This document shows, in pieces, positions 25,223 to 38,300 of a stretch of 64,000 bases of DNA. Under the pieces are notes generated by a model. That model searched no databases, was not told the DNA's origin, and saw only the letters and a program-made list of their open reading frames with translations. The position numbers and the translations under genes were made by a program. The stretch covers positions 7,318,501-7,382,500 of the forward strand of contig NC_057761.1 in assembly GCF_010389155.1 (NCBI RefSeq), read 5' to 3'. Position 1 is the first letter of the stretch, and every line of letters begins with the position of its first letter. Source of the DNA: Erigeron canadensis (Eukaryota; Streptophyta; Magnoliopsida; Asterales; Asteraceae).

Positions 25223-26229
25223 TTATAAATATAAGGTAAATTGTACAAAAAGATATACTTGTACAAGTTAATTGATATTTAATTTTTAGGTATTTTAGAT
25301 TTTTTTTTTTAGGGAACCAGAAGAGTAATTATTGTAAAAAAAAATATCAATGTAAAATATATGAGATAAAATCTGAACTATTAGATCATGTTAAAACTAA
25401 TGCACAAAAAGATTGATAAAGCACAAATATATGCACTTAAAGTATGTTTTGCAAAAAACTTCACGCTGAGGTTGTGACTATGGGTTGAAGCTACATGAAA
25501 ATTTTCATGATGTATAATGAGTTCTAGTTAAAAAAATATATATTATTTTATTTATTTATTTTAATATTCGTTTTACCTAAATTATTATAACCTAAAGATA
25601 GATAAATATAAATACGAGTGTATATACATAAATTTATATTTCTTATTAAATCCATAATCAATGTTGTTAAAAAGTAACTATGAATTTAATATTATATGCT
25701 CGATCATTTAATGAACAACAAAATACAAACGATTTAAGAAAATACGAGACATGTGATATGTACGTACTTGTTTTTTCTGTAACATTTGAAAGCATGTAAT
25801 CTGCATGACTTGTGTCTAAGATTAAACTACTTTGACTGTCATTATTTCTGTGTTCATAGGTTTAATTTGCTAGATAATATGATTAAGTATGTTTAATATA
25901 TTAGTATACTAGAGTTAAGTACACGAAGAAGTATAAACAAATAATGATAAAATATTTTAATGTTAGACATATAAAGATGACACGCATAAATCAAGAAGAA
26001 CGATCTTAACTTTTAAATACTTTATACGTAATAATCTTATTTTTGCTAATATTAATTGAGATATTTCACAACGACTAATAAAAGTTTAAATATATATGCA
26101 CTAACTTATTATCCCGGGCACCGAGACATATCATAGATATCTAGGCAATGAGCATACAAAATATGTATACAAAAATACAACACTACTTACATTTTTATAA
26201 AAATTGACAATAAAAATAAAGAACCATAA
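25223..26229. other. AT-rich intergenic, degenerate MITE relative
   Basis: No gene. Phrases at 25310-25600 (GTAATTATTGTAAAAA, TAGATCATG, GATGCATA-like, TTTTAATATTCGTTTTACC) parallel the MITE at 28864-29059, suggesting an older diverged copy. Confidence 0.4.
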
Positions 26230-28289
26230 TGTAACACCCCAAGATTTTAAGGTAAAAGAAATTAACCCCTTTTTATAGTTTTGGCATTAAATTAATTTCC
26301 TAGTATTTTATTTTTGAATATGGGGTTAATTTAGTTGGAACTTTAGCGGATAGCGGGTAAAATACCCACAATTTTTGAAGTGGGTCGTGGCACCCCCTAA
26401 ATGTGCCAGCCACATACTCTTTTCTTCAAACTCATAATTCCACTACCTCCATCTTCATTCCCTCATGCAATTTTCTTTCTATTCTTTCCAAAATCAAGGG
26501 TTAATTCTTCAATTCAAAGGAAAGGTTATCCATAATAATCATTATCATCATCAATTTCTATCAAGTAAATTTAAAAGCTAGGGTTTGGGTGGTGAAGGGT
26601 GGTGGCCGAAAATTGAGAAGAAAAAGGGAAGGATTTGTGGATTTAAAATCTCAAGTAATTGTCTTCCATTGTTGAGGTAATAATTTCCCCAATCTAGCTT
26701 TGTCAATTCTCTTGAAAATTAGGGTTCATGAGTGAACCAATTTGGGGGTTTTACTAGAAAAATGATTTATGGTTAATTTTTCCCCAATTCCTTAGTTAAC
26801 CTAGTTGTCATTGAGTTATATGATATGTTTGATTATGAAAATAATGAGTGCATGTGATAAATTTTAGTTCTTGAGAAAAGATGAGTTTTGACTAGTTATG
26901 GAATTATTGATGAAAATGGTAGGTTGAACTACCTAGTGTGTTTGTTAAAGAAAATGAAGCTCAATGACAAATGGGTTGGGTTTTGGGTTTAGAAAGGCTA
27001 GTGATTGAGTATGACTAGGTTGAACTAGTCAAGTTGTGAATGTAAGCTTATGCATTTTATGTGATGATCATAGGTTGAAGCTTGTTGTGCATAATCGTTT
27101 TAGCTTTATTTTCCAAGTTGCGGAGGAGGTGAGTATTCTTGCATACCTTTATGTATACGTTGGGCCAATTACCATGAGATGTGAATGTTCCAAGCATGGT
27201 AATTGGTTCGGCGTTAAGCCCATGTGGGGCATTGTTTATGAGGCCTAAGAACCTCCGGGGCCTAAGAATCCCGATAGTTGATGTAACATGAGGCCTAAGA
27301 ACCTCCGGGGCCTAAGAATCCCGATAGATATGATTTGTTATGATTGTTTAGCTTATATGGATCCATATATGTGTTGTTAGTGTGCAAGGTGAATATGTAA
27401 ATGTGACATGACGATGCCATAGGTTACATGTGAAAGTCCTTGTACTTTGCCCTCCTTTGTATCCATAGATGTATGCAAGTATATTCATAAGCCTTTGCTT
27501 ACTTTTTAGTTGTTTACCCTTTTTATAGGTAGTTCCGGAAGAGGGAACTAGGATTGTTGATTTGAAAGTTTTGATTTAGAGCTTGAAGTGGTTGAAGTAA
27601 AGATTTGCAAGATTTGAAGGTATTTAGGTCATTCATGAATGAATGACAAGCTTTTGGGTTTAGAGGCTTAGTTATCCCTCTCCTTTTGGCTCTTGGTACA
27701 TTTTGGGTTGATGGTCATATTTTGTTATATTATGTAAAAGATCAGGTGTAAAGCTTTTTAGAAAAGATGTAAAGTTGCACTTTGGGCGAGAATTGTGTCA
27801 AAATGGGTAAGATGACCCGTTTACTTGTAGAAACTTGGTTTGTATAAATGGATGGTATGGAGACTTTTGGAAATGTAGTGTTAGTTGATTTATGTCAAAA
27901 CTAAGTTGCTAATCAGTTGTTGGAAGCTCGGTTTTGAGAAAAAGGGGTCGAAAGTTGTTCAATGTGTCAAAAGTACGAAACCTGAAGAGGACGGCCTTTG
28001 TGCAGAGGACGGCTCTTGTGGACGGCCTCTGCAGGACACAAGAGCCGTGCTCCTCTGTGATTTTTACACTTTTTTTACCGAGGCTTCGTTTGATTTTTCC
28101 GGGACCTGAAACTCATACAATAGACTTATATTAACATTCTAAGAAGGTTTAATTTGTCATTTTTCAAATTTGAGAACTTTGAATTTTGGCGAAAATTGGC
28201 CGTATTTTTTCTAAGTATAATTTATCTAATTTGCGTTTCTTTTCTTTTATGTTCATATCTTTGGGATTAAATTGAGTTGAGGCGTTTCA
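26230..28289 (+). mobile_element. solo LTR D (TGTAACACCCC type), 2.06 kb, perfect TSD
   Basis: Starts TGTAACACCCCAAGATTTTA and ends GAGGCGTTTCA, with the perfect duplication CATAA at 26225-26229 and 28290-28294. No internal retroelement genes and no partner LTR in the window, so a solo LTR. Inside are a 37-bp direct repeat (27241-27277 and 27291-27327, AGGCCTAAGAACCTCCGGGG...) and a palindromic GACGGCC/CTGTG segment near 27990-28060. It begins with the same TGTAACACCC as LTR C and probably LTR A, but the bodies are not obviously alike. Confidence 0.88.
27241..27327 (+). repeat. two-copy 37-bp direct repeat in LTR D
   Basis: Units at 27241-27277 and 27291-27327 are identical (AGGCCTAAGAACCTCCGGGG then CCTAAGAATCCCGATAG), spaced by 13 bases. 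Within each unit GGCCTAAGAA itself recurs, so this is a small higher-order repeat. Confidence 0.9.
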
Positions 28290-28294
28290 CATAA

Positions 28295-30206
28295 AATCAT
28301 TATCATGCTACAACTGGAAATTCTAAAATAGGTGACTAACACTCACGCTAAAATGTTTTTACGTAAGACAAAACGTAAATGTGTTGATCAAATAGATAGT
28401 AATTATACATCTTACTTGCACTTTTTTACTATACGATAATACGAATGTCTAACTATCATTATTGAACTCATACTATAATAATAACAAAACATAATTAAGA
28501 AAAAACAAAACTAAATTAAGTAACGTAACACATGTTTTTCGAAATCAAATTCAAATTGCAAAAATGATAATGATCAAGTTAAAAAGAGAATGAAAATATA
28601 AATATTGAGATGTTATTCTAAAAAATTGATATATGATTAGATCTTCAAGAATATATTATTTTATATATTAAGCTTGATTATTTTTGAGAAATTTCTTAAT
28701 AATGGATTAAAAATGAAAATCTAATATGATGTCATAAATTCATTTATATAAAAAAGTTTTTTTATAAGAAAAAGCCTAGATATACCAAATAAGGTTTTTC
28801 TTAAACATAATGATGTAATCAAAATATTGCTTTATTTATATAATAGATATATATATATATATAGGTTATTGTAAAATAAGTATTAAAATAAAACAAATAA
28901 GACAAGATCTTGACACTTAGATCATGAAAAATTTGATGCACAAAGATTCATGAGACACAAATGTATATTGATGCACGATGATTTTCATGATGCATAGTAA
29001 AGAAAACCTTAATGTTTTATTTGTTTTACTTTAATAGTTGTTTCATTTTATCTGAAACCTATATATATATATATATATATAGGAAAAGGCTCATGCGGAA
29101 ACCTTTTGAATTAGAAGAACATGAGAACTTCTATATTATAACTTGATGTTCATATGTTCATGGTATATTTGTACATATTCGTTCACATATTAACTATCAA
29201 GTTATAGTTATATATATATGTTTATTGTGACAAAATCATAAATAACCGATTTCGACTAAAATTACAAAGAAAGTTATAGTTGTCTAATTCATTTTATTAT
29301 GTAAGTAAATAGGATAATTATAGACGTTTTCTATATAAAATTATAAGAGATAATAGAAATTAATGTTGTACACAATTTATAAGAAATAATAAACAAGGCT
29401 AAATTCTAGTATAGATAAATTGTGATAAATTATTTATCAATTGTATAATCATATATTTTTTTTTCAAAACGACAAAAATAGATCACTGATGAACAATTTA
29501 ATCCACCTGATGTTATAGGCAATAAAATAGGAGTTGATCTGATCAAAGATGGTAGACAAACAACACTACAACAAATGTTGCCTATAAAGAAATCTTGCAA
29601 AAAATGAAAAAAGATAGATGATTTTGATGTTCATTTTATACTATTTTGTTTTTTATTTTATAATATCCTTAACATTTGAATTGAATAGCTAGATTTTAGG
29701 TATATATTCAACTTTAAAATTATAACATTTTATGACTTAAATGTATGAATATTTAATATTGATAATATTGTAAGTCTCGTGTATAATGTTGGAAATGCAT
29801 CTAAACTCTAGTTTATAACTATATCACATGTTAATCGTTAAAACTCAGAAGCATATAAAGTGTGAAATAGCTTACACATCATGGTTGTCTAGGCAATTTT
29901 TTTTAAAAAAAAATTATTCACACACACACACACACCCACATTAAAATCCAACTAAGATCTCTTACTTGCGATTCCATCGAGGTTAAAGGCCGGAACCCCC
30001 TGGGCCCACTTTCACTCAAAACCAAATACTTTTCATTTGTAGCAAGAATCAAAAAAATCCTGCACAGACCAACACTTAAAAACACATACATTAAAATTAC
30101 CAACACTCTTTTTGTTGTTGCTGATATTGTCCCATTCCCAATACAATCTTAAAACATCATGTGTTATAAAACAATTCCTTCACTCTTTGTTGCATAAATA
30201 AACACC
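28295..30206. other. intergenic upstream of the O-fucosyltransferase gene
   Basis: AT-rich, no gene. Contains a MITE (28864-29059), TA repeats at about 28845-28862 and 29061-29082, a CA microsatellite at 29920-29940, and the promoter and leader of the next gene in the last few hundred bases. No clear TATA box stands out among the many AT stretches. Confidence 0.5.
28864..29059. mobile_element. TA-flanked MITE
   Basis: About 196 bp with inverted arms of about 45 bp: GGTTATTGTAAAATAAG with TAAAACAAATAAGACA at the left, the complement (TGTTTTATTTGTTTTACTTT ... TCTGAAACC) at the right. It is inserted in TA repeats, so a TA target duplication is likely, as for Tc1/mariner (Stowaway-like) elements, although the termini are not classic Stowaway. 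Confidence 0.7.
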
Positions 30207-33200
30207 ATGAAGAAAAAAACACACCACCACCACCATCACAACAAGGCTATATACATTGGTATTGGAATATTACATCTTTGCCATCGTCGTCGCGTCCACA
30301 TCCACCATCTCCTCCCATTCTTATCCGCCATCGCGGGTTGTAGTCTTTTCCTTTTTGCTGCCATGTCTTTCTTGTCGCCTCCAATCAACAACCGAAGAAG
30401 CTTGGTAAACAAATCATAAAAATCTTGTTTTGAATTAAAATGTTTGAGATTGCGTTTTCATAACATATTTTGCATTTTTAAAGTTATAAACTGTGTGTTT
30501 TGAAAAAGTATGTCTCAATCTGCTTTTAAATTTATGTTTTGTCCAATTAAAAACACAAAATGATCATATCACCTTTTTGTGATAGTCACAATCAGATATT
30601 CTTTTCAAAACGCAATCACATAAAGCCTTTTCTTAATTAATCATTTTTGTTCAATCAAATGTAGTTATTAATATTGTTATTTATGTTTTTTTTGTTGATT
30701 TAAAGTTTGATCATGAAATCGAGGTGAGGTCAAATGCTGGAAAGCCGACAGCTTTTCTTGTTCCGGTAATAGATTTGTTCTGTTGTTCATTTTTTAATTT
30801 GCAATTAGATTGTTTTTTTATACAATTTGTATATAATTTATCTCACAAGATATATTTTATATTTCATTTGACTTGTTATTTTAATTTGTTATAAATTTTG
30901 AAGCAGTCAAGAATAGAAGTGGGCGTTCACCGGAATCTATGGCAGTCAAGTCATTCGCAATTCTATTACGGTTGCTCTAATAAAAGTCAAAATTTTATAG
31001 GTACGGATTTTTCCTTTATTTTATTAGTGGCATTAAATATACTTTATCCAATATTTGTTATCTAGCCCACTTAATAGAAATTCAATCTCTTACCTAGAAG
31101 ATATAGCCGTTAAAAGAAAAAAATATATATAGATCAAACTATCACAGATATAGATATACAATACATAGGAGCATATCTTTCCGTTTTTGGATTTAATTTA
31201 TTCTAAATTTAATGTGAAATTTTCATATAGTTCGATACTTTGATGTGTTAATTTATGTATAATAATAATAACAAAAATTATTTGATTATTGTAGAGGCCG
31301 AAGCAAAAACCAACCCCCATCGATTTTTACTCATCGCTACGAGTGGTGGTTTAAACCAACAACGGACAGGGGTACGTTATGTCATTTTATCGTGGTACGG
31401 CAATTTTATAACATGTTCATCTCAAGACACTAATCGCAATGGTGAAAATTCAGATAACGGATGCCGTTGTGGCGGCTTATATACTAAATGCAACACTAGT
31501 TGTACCAAATTTAGACCAAAAATCATACTGGAAGGACCAAAGGTTTGCACAATTAATTATTTCGTATCACATTACTTATTTTTGGCTTTACTAGTATTAT
31601 TGTTTTTTAGTTTTTATAATAAAATGTAGGAAATTTTTAGTTTGGAACGGTTCCCTAGGTAGATTTTGTTCTGATGGGGTCCATTTTTATGCAGCAATTT
31701 TTCTGAAATATTTGATGTTGACTGGTTTATATCATATCTTTCAAAAGACGTTAAGATTATAAAAGAACTCCCCGAGATCAATGGGAAAGTCGTAATTCCG
31801 TATAGAACCCGAGTACCCCGTAAATGTAACCAAGGATGCTACGAGTCGCGTATGGTACCGCTTCTTAACAAGAAAAAGGTACATTTTTATCTACTTAATT
31901 ACATATGTATCAGTATATGGCTAAAATATGTTGTGTATATTCAAAGTATTACTTTTATTTTTGTATGAGTGTGGTTCACGATGTAAACAAGTTAAGCGTT
32001 GTGTTGCAGGCGGTTATGCTTACCAAGTTCGATTACAGGTTATCGAATAGGTTGGCTACGAATCTCCAAAAGTTGAGATGTCGAGCTAATTATCATGCTT
32101 TGAAGTTTACTGCACCGATTCTTGAAATGGGGAAAACGTTAGTTGAACGAATGAGGAAGAAAAGCAAGCATTTCATTGCTTTGCACTTGAGGTAGACATC
32201 GATTATGTCATAAATTAAGTTTAATCGATCTTTAAAAAATGTTTTCTTGTTACTAAATTCTTGAATATGTAGATTTGAATCCGATATGCTTGCATTCTCC
32301 GGATGCTATTATGGTGGTGGAGACGAGGAAAGACAAGAATTACAACATATTAGAAGAAGGTGGAAAACTTTACATGTAAGTCTTCATTCACAAACTTTAC
32401 TCGGGTTGAACAGGGATGACCCTGAGGATTTATAGGCCCAGGACGAGTCAGGAAAAAAAAAAAAGGGACATGTTCATTGACATAGAATTGGATTCGTTTT
32501 GTCAATGTAGAAAAGGAACCCAGATAGGGAACGAAGGCAAGGGAGATGTCCATTGACTCCCGAGGAAGTTGGGCTTATGTTACGAGCATTAGGATACGAG
32601 AGCGATGTTCACATCTATGTTGCATCGGGTGAAGTTTATGGAGGTGAAGATACCTTAGCGCCATTGAAAGCTTTGTTTCCAAACATTCACTCTAAGGACA
32701 CAATCACAAGTAAAGAAGAAATGACACCATTTTTATCTTATTCCTCGCGTATGGCCGCTCTAGATTTCATCGTATGCGAAGAGAGCGATGTTTTTGTCAC
32801 AAACAACAATGGTAACATGGCCAAAATGTTAGCCGGGAGAAGGTACTAATACAATACTAACAAACATTAGTCTAAATAATCTTTTGAAACAATCATTTAT
32901 TTTTATTTTTTACTTGTTTTGATGGATTTAGGAGGTATTTTGGGCATAAACCAACAATCCGACCCAACGCTAAAAAGCTTTCAAGTTTGTTTATGGATCG
33001 GAATAACATGACATGGGAGGAATTTGCAAATACAACCCAAGGCTATCAAATCGGGTTCATGGGCCAACCGAATGAGATCAAACCAGGGAGAGGAGAATTC
33101 CATGAAAACCCTGTAGCTTGCATATGTGAAAACTCTGATGCAATATCCAAGTCTGTGATACGTTCAAACCCCGACCCTGAAACAAATGAGACGAATGATG

Positions 33201-33352
33201 CAATCGATGAAGAACAAGATGGTTCTGAAGATGATGACGTTGAGACCGGAAATACCCCTCAGGTTCAAAGGTTGGCTACCAGAGATGAACCAGATTTGGG
33301 TCATATTGTGAATCCTGATAGTCATGAGCTTGAAGAGATTTTTTCTGATTAA
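30207..33352 (+). CDS. O-fucosyltransferase family protein (plant DUF246/GT106 type)
   Basis: Plant GDP-fucose protein O-fucosyltransferase-like enzyme, expected in the Golgi as a type II membrane protein acting on glycoprotein or cell-wall glycans; the substrate is unknown. Ten exons: 30207-30404, 30706-30765, 30907-31000, 31295-31371, 31454-31542, 31695-31878, 32010-32191, 32273-32375, 32511-32842, 32932-33352; 1740 nt, 579 aa, phases kept. The N-terminus is MKKKT followed by six histidines and basic residues, then one membrane helix at about 35-57. Family motifs: TSGGLNQQRTG (133-143), ITDAVVAAYILNATLVVP, NFSEIFDVDWFISYL, HLRFESDMLAFSGC across the exon 7/8 junction, and NNNGNMAKMLAGRR followed by RYFGHKPTIRPN. 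The C-terminus is a long acidic tail (DEEQDGSEDDDVE), longer than needed for catalysis. The family is certain; the exact member is not assigned. Confidence 0.95.
30430..30640. mobile_element. possible MITE remnant in intron 1 of the O-fucosyltransferase gene
   Basis: Left phrase GATTGCGTTTTCATAACA and right phrase TTTTCAAAACGCAATCACA are complementary, with related phrases inside (GTGTGTTTTGAAAAAG, ACTGTG/ CACAATC). This looks like the same style of element as 23207-23384 (AAACGCA-rich). TSDs not seen. Confidence 0.4.
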
Positions 33353-35334
33353 TTATACTTCAAGTATATCTTCTTATTTTTTTATACTTTTAGCCATCAC
33401 CATTTTTCTTTCTTGGGTGTGGTTGTGTTTTTCATAGAGCATTTTTGGAAAATTGTAGATCAAAAATTCTGTATATATATAAGTTGATTGAAATGATTTT
33501 CATGGTTGTATCTATTTATTGTTGTTTTTTATAATCTTCTTATAGAACCTTGACTATGTCGTTTTGTATATTTTTAAGAAGACAACGAAATAAAAAGCGA
33601 ATACCAACTAGTGACTATATATATAGTTTGTGTGTTTAGTTACTCAATATTCATTGTTTGTGTGATTAATCTCACGATGTTTTAAATATATTTTTCTTAA
33701 GAAAAAAGATTAACCCACCAGCAAGATGATCTAGTAGACTAAGTGTGTTATATCTTCATAGATATCTATAGGTTTGAATCACAAAGATGAGGGTGGATAG
33801 GTAAGGAATTTGAAAATATAGTAAGCAATACCCATTATCTTTTTTCACAGGTTATGGGTCAGAATATCGTTTACGATGGTATATATATAAGGGAGGTTGA
33901 AAATGTAATAAGACTTGCTCATACTTCAGGTACAAAGTTGCTTTCCGAATTTACCTAAGGTAAAAACAAAAAAAGATATCGAGTCTTGAGTGAATATCAA
34001 ACATTTACCTCTGTCTCAAGAGGTAAAAGCAGTAACCAATTGATTTGCTTGTTGTAAGGGAGTTGAAAATGTCAATAAATATACCTCATTTAAAAGTTAA
34101 AACATACATGATTAAAAAAATCGTACTTATAAAAGAAGAAAGGAATAAAAATACTGGGCCATAGAAAAGGAACAAAAATAATGGGTCGACGTAACAAAAT
34201 TGGACGAAGAAAGAAATAATAAATTGAGAAAATCATGACAATAGCCAAATTTCGTTGCAATTGTACCAAAATTGCCTAGTTTTTTTTTAATTATCTCAAA
34301 ATAATCATATAAATCGCAATAATCTGTCAAAATCGCTACGAGATCTTCAAAATCGCAATAAAAAAAGATATCCAGTTTTGCAATGAGTGAATATCAAACA
34401 CTTACCTCTGTCTCAAGAGGTAAAAGCAATAACCAATTGATTTGCTTGTTGTAAGGGAGTCGAAAATGTCAATAAATATACCTCATTTAAAAATTAAAAC
34501 ATACATGATTAAAAAAATCGTACTTACAAAAGAAGAAAGGAATAAAAATACTGGGCCATAGAAAAGGAACAAAAATAAAGGGTCGGCGTAACAAAATTGA
34601 GCCAAAGAAATTTCGTTGTGATTGTACCAAAATAGCCAAGCTTTTTTGAATTATCTCAAAAAGTCATATAAATCGCAATAATATGTCAAAATCGCTCCGA
34701 GATTTGCAAAATCGCTACGACATTCTGAAAATTTCTACGAGATTTTGCAAAATCAATACGACATTCTGAAAATCGCAACAAGACTTTGCAAAATCTCAAT
34801 ATCTTGGCTTTGATTTTTTCTTTTTTTTTTGCAAAATCGCAAACATGTTGTGAACTTGTGAAGTCAACATCATGGAGAGTTGAACCATGTTCAAACACAT
34901 TGTTTGAAGTTATAGATCATAAGCTGAATGGGCTTTTCGATCTGGATGCAAAGACGTGTACTTGTGGGAAATGGCTACATGGAAAACCATCCGACAAAAG
35001 AATAAAGGAACAAAAATACTAGGCAAAAAAAAAGAACAATACTGGGTTGACGCAACACAATTGGGCCGAAGAATGAAATGGGCTAAGAAAGGAAATAAAT
35101 CCTGCATGCGCACGTTAGCAACGACAGATATATACAGAAAAAGGTGAAAATCGTAAGTAATCCAGTTGTTGAATGAAAGATCGGATAATGAGATATGAAA
35201 AGGAAAACAAACGACGTGGAATCACTCTCATCTCATTGTCCATTTGTCCCCCCATTCTTTCTCTTATTATTCTCTGTCTCACACAAACAATACATACATA
35301 CAGATTATAATTATAATAATAGATAGATATAGAT
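33353..35334. other. spacer between the O-fucosyltransferase gene and HCF244
   Basis: Starts with the 3' UTR of the upstream gene (to about 33530). A SINE-like phrase with B-box GGTTTGAATC is at about 33770. A large two-copy direct repeat fills 33975-34690, followed by short internal repeats of CGCTACGACATTCTGAAAAT type to about 34800. The last 150 bases (CTCTCATCTCATTGTCC..., AGATAGATATAGATATGG) are the HCF244 leader. Confidence 0.5.
33975..34690. repeat. segmental tandem duplication, unit about 395 bp
   Basis: Segment 33975-34366 and segment 34367-34690 are alike, with about 392-398 bp offset. Shared blocks include GATATC, GTGAATATCAAACA(C/T)TTACC, TCTCAAGAGGTAAAAGCA, CATTTAAAA(G/A)TTAAAACATAC, TACTGGGCCATAGAAAAGG, GGGTCG(A/G)CGTAACAAAATTG. 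A few point changes and one deletion in the second copy show it is not brand new. The downstream part has further short repeats (GCAAAATCGCTACGACATTC). Non-coding. Confidence 0.9.
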
Positions 35335-38300
35335 ATGGCTTCCACTACACTTCATTCACGTCTATCTCCTCATCAAACTCATTCACCCGGTGTCACTCGG
35401 ACCGCCCATCAGATCACTGGCAATTCGCTTACGTGGAGCCGCGCTTTCGCTCCTGACCGCCTTCTTTCCGCTCTCTCTCGTTCTTCTTCCGTTGGAGGTA
35501 TATATTGATTTCACATTATGTTTCTCTTATTCTCCTTCTTTTTGGTATTTTATTATATTATATACTAACATAGCAAGCTGTTAATAGTGGCCGGTTAAAT
35601 TTGGATTAAACTAATACATAAAAAAAATTATAACAAATGCATATAAAGGAGAAGGGACACCTATGTTATACCCCCAATAGTATATATAGTTGCAAAACGG
35701 AAAACGGTGACTTAAAAGAAACTAGTAATAAAGCGGTGATACGACGAACAAGTATACGTCGAAAAGGTTGAACCAAAGTTTATTTGATAGGTGAAGAAGT
35801 AGCTCAATAAAAACTCATGCTACTAGTATCATCTCCCAATACATTTATAAGAAAAAATGTGTATACTCTATATGCTGAACTTAAGGATGAAAAGAAAATG
35901 AAAAAGATACAAGAAGAAGAAATAGAAGAAGAGAGGATTATTGTTGGTAATGGTGGGTATGTTTGGTCAAAGTAGTTGTAGCTGATAGTTGTTGCTTGTA
36001 ACTGTAGCTTTTAGTTGAGGCTGGCTGTAGCGTTTATGCAATGCTGCCAGCTAGAGCTTTTAGTCTTTGTAATTTTAAGATTGAAAAGCTCCATATAAAC
36101 TAAAAGGTTCTGAGCGTTTTATTTTGGAGTTTTTTTCTCAAAATGAAAGCTCAAGGTAGTTGCATCCAAACAAAGCTTTTAACATACTAGGATCTTATTG
36201 TTCAAAATTAAAAGTTAAAGCTCCCAAAAGGCTTCTAAAAAGCTCTTACCAAACATGCCCGGTGTGTCTGAACTCTTCCTTAAAGCTCTCCCCTATGTAG
36301 GATAATCCAAGGATGGGTTCCATCGAACTAAGCTTACTACTTGAGATCAATTTGCCTAACATGTGAGAGTCTTTCATGAATGTAGCCACAAGAATATATT
36401 CCAATTACACCCACTTAATTCCACTTGCATAACTAGATAGATAGATACATGTTGTCTTTATCTAACCTACATGCCAAGTTGATGTGGAGTTGGAGTGAGC
36501 CAACATTCTAGCACAACGTGTGAGAGGTAAATTGAGCTAAATGAGTGATCAAGGCCATACAGGGATGTCAACTACAAGGACTGAACACCCCACTTAATTA
36601 TCTTGTTAGGAGGTCCTACTTTGAGACTGCACCCTCAAGGCCTCAAGTCCTCAACCAACTCATCCACACACCTGGGAGCAACATTTAAGACGATTTGCAG
36701 ACACATAATTTATATACCAAACATGATCCACCATACATGTTAGGTGTTTTTCTAAACTTTATCATAATATATGATGGTTCAAAACTTCAAAAACAGAGAA
36801 AAACAAAGAGAGCTCCATGTTCGATTTTTCAGACTGTGCGGAGAAAGTCGAGCCTTTTTTTTAATGTATGTGTCATAACTGGCATTCCCATGGTCTTTTA
36901 CTAGACTTTTTCCTGCTCATATACCTATTGAGGTTCGAATCCCTGGTCTTCTCTGAGACTAGGATGCCTTACCACTAAGCCACTTTGGAGATGGTTTATA
37001 AGATGGTTCAAATTTGTGTTTTTCTTTTTACTTAATTTCTTGGAGCTGGTCAAATTTGTGTTTTTTTACTGTTGGAAACTGTAGGAGTTGGAGGGTCTGT
37101 AAAGCCACTGATTACATGTACTGCTGGGACAACACCAGTAGCAGCAGCAAATTTGGCACCAGGAACCCCAGTTAGACCAACCAGTATAATGGTTATTGGA
37201 GCTACTGGAACGTTAGGAAGGCAGGTGGTGAGGCGGGCACTTGACGAGGGATATGATGTGCGATGCCTTGTGAGACCTAGACCTGCTCCTGCTGATTTTC
37301 TCCGTGACTGGGGTGCAACCGTTGTGAATGTAAGCCTCTATTATTTATTTGTATGTATCTGCTATAATGAGTTCTATTTTTAGTTATTTTATAATATTAT
37401 ATATATGTGATATGTTACTAATCTGTAGATTTATAACTGTTTTATGTGTAGGGAGACCTAACAAAACCTGAAACAATTCCAGCTACTCTGGTTGGAGTTC
37501 ATACTATCATTGATTGTGCCACAGGTCGCCCAGAGGAGCCCATAAAAACCGTAAGCATAAAATCTTGCGCTCTACGTTACACGACTGGTGGAATTCTTTT
37601 AAAACTAGTCTAAGATTTTTTTTGTTTTAGGTGCATCATATTTGATTATGACATCACCAATTTTTGATGTATATCTCAGCTCTACTTAATCTACTCTTTC
37701 ATTTTAGGTAGATTGGGAAGGAAAGGTTGCTCTTATTCAGTGTGCTAAAGCAATGGGAATCCAAAAGTATGTATTTTTTTCAATTCATAATTGTGACAAG
37801 CATCCAGAAGTTCCATTGATGGAGATCAAGTATTGTACTGAGAAGTTTCTCCAGGACACTGGCATAAATCATGTTGTCATTCGGTTATGTGGTTTCATGC
37901 AGGTACGTTGCACAAGTAAATTGCAAACATGATTCTTATGATCTTATACCTTTCGTTACTATAGTTTATCATTTCAGAGCTCTATTTTATAAATGTCGAT
38001 TTTTCTTCCATAGGGCAACTAAATGATTATGTCACCACGCAACAAATTCAAATATCAATTGTTCCAAAACTAAGGTTTTACAAGTAGAGTCTTTAACTAG
38101 AAAAAGCCTTGAAACTAGCATTGAGCTACAAAGGCCAGCTGATAACTAATAGTTTATTTGGTTGGCTAATGCTCCTTTTCAGGCTGATCCTTGTGCTCGT
38201 GCTAAGTAATCTTCTATTCTATCTTTGAATTTTTCTTTTAGTTTTTAGACCCTTGGAATACTGTCACATTTATCATTTTTCTTTTAGTTTAATATATTGA

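Noticed and set aside
36915..37000. tRNA gene (good A and B boxes)
   Set aside because: Acceptor and anticodon stems do not pair and spacing to the ends is wrong; fits a SINE head in an intron.
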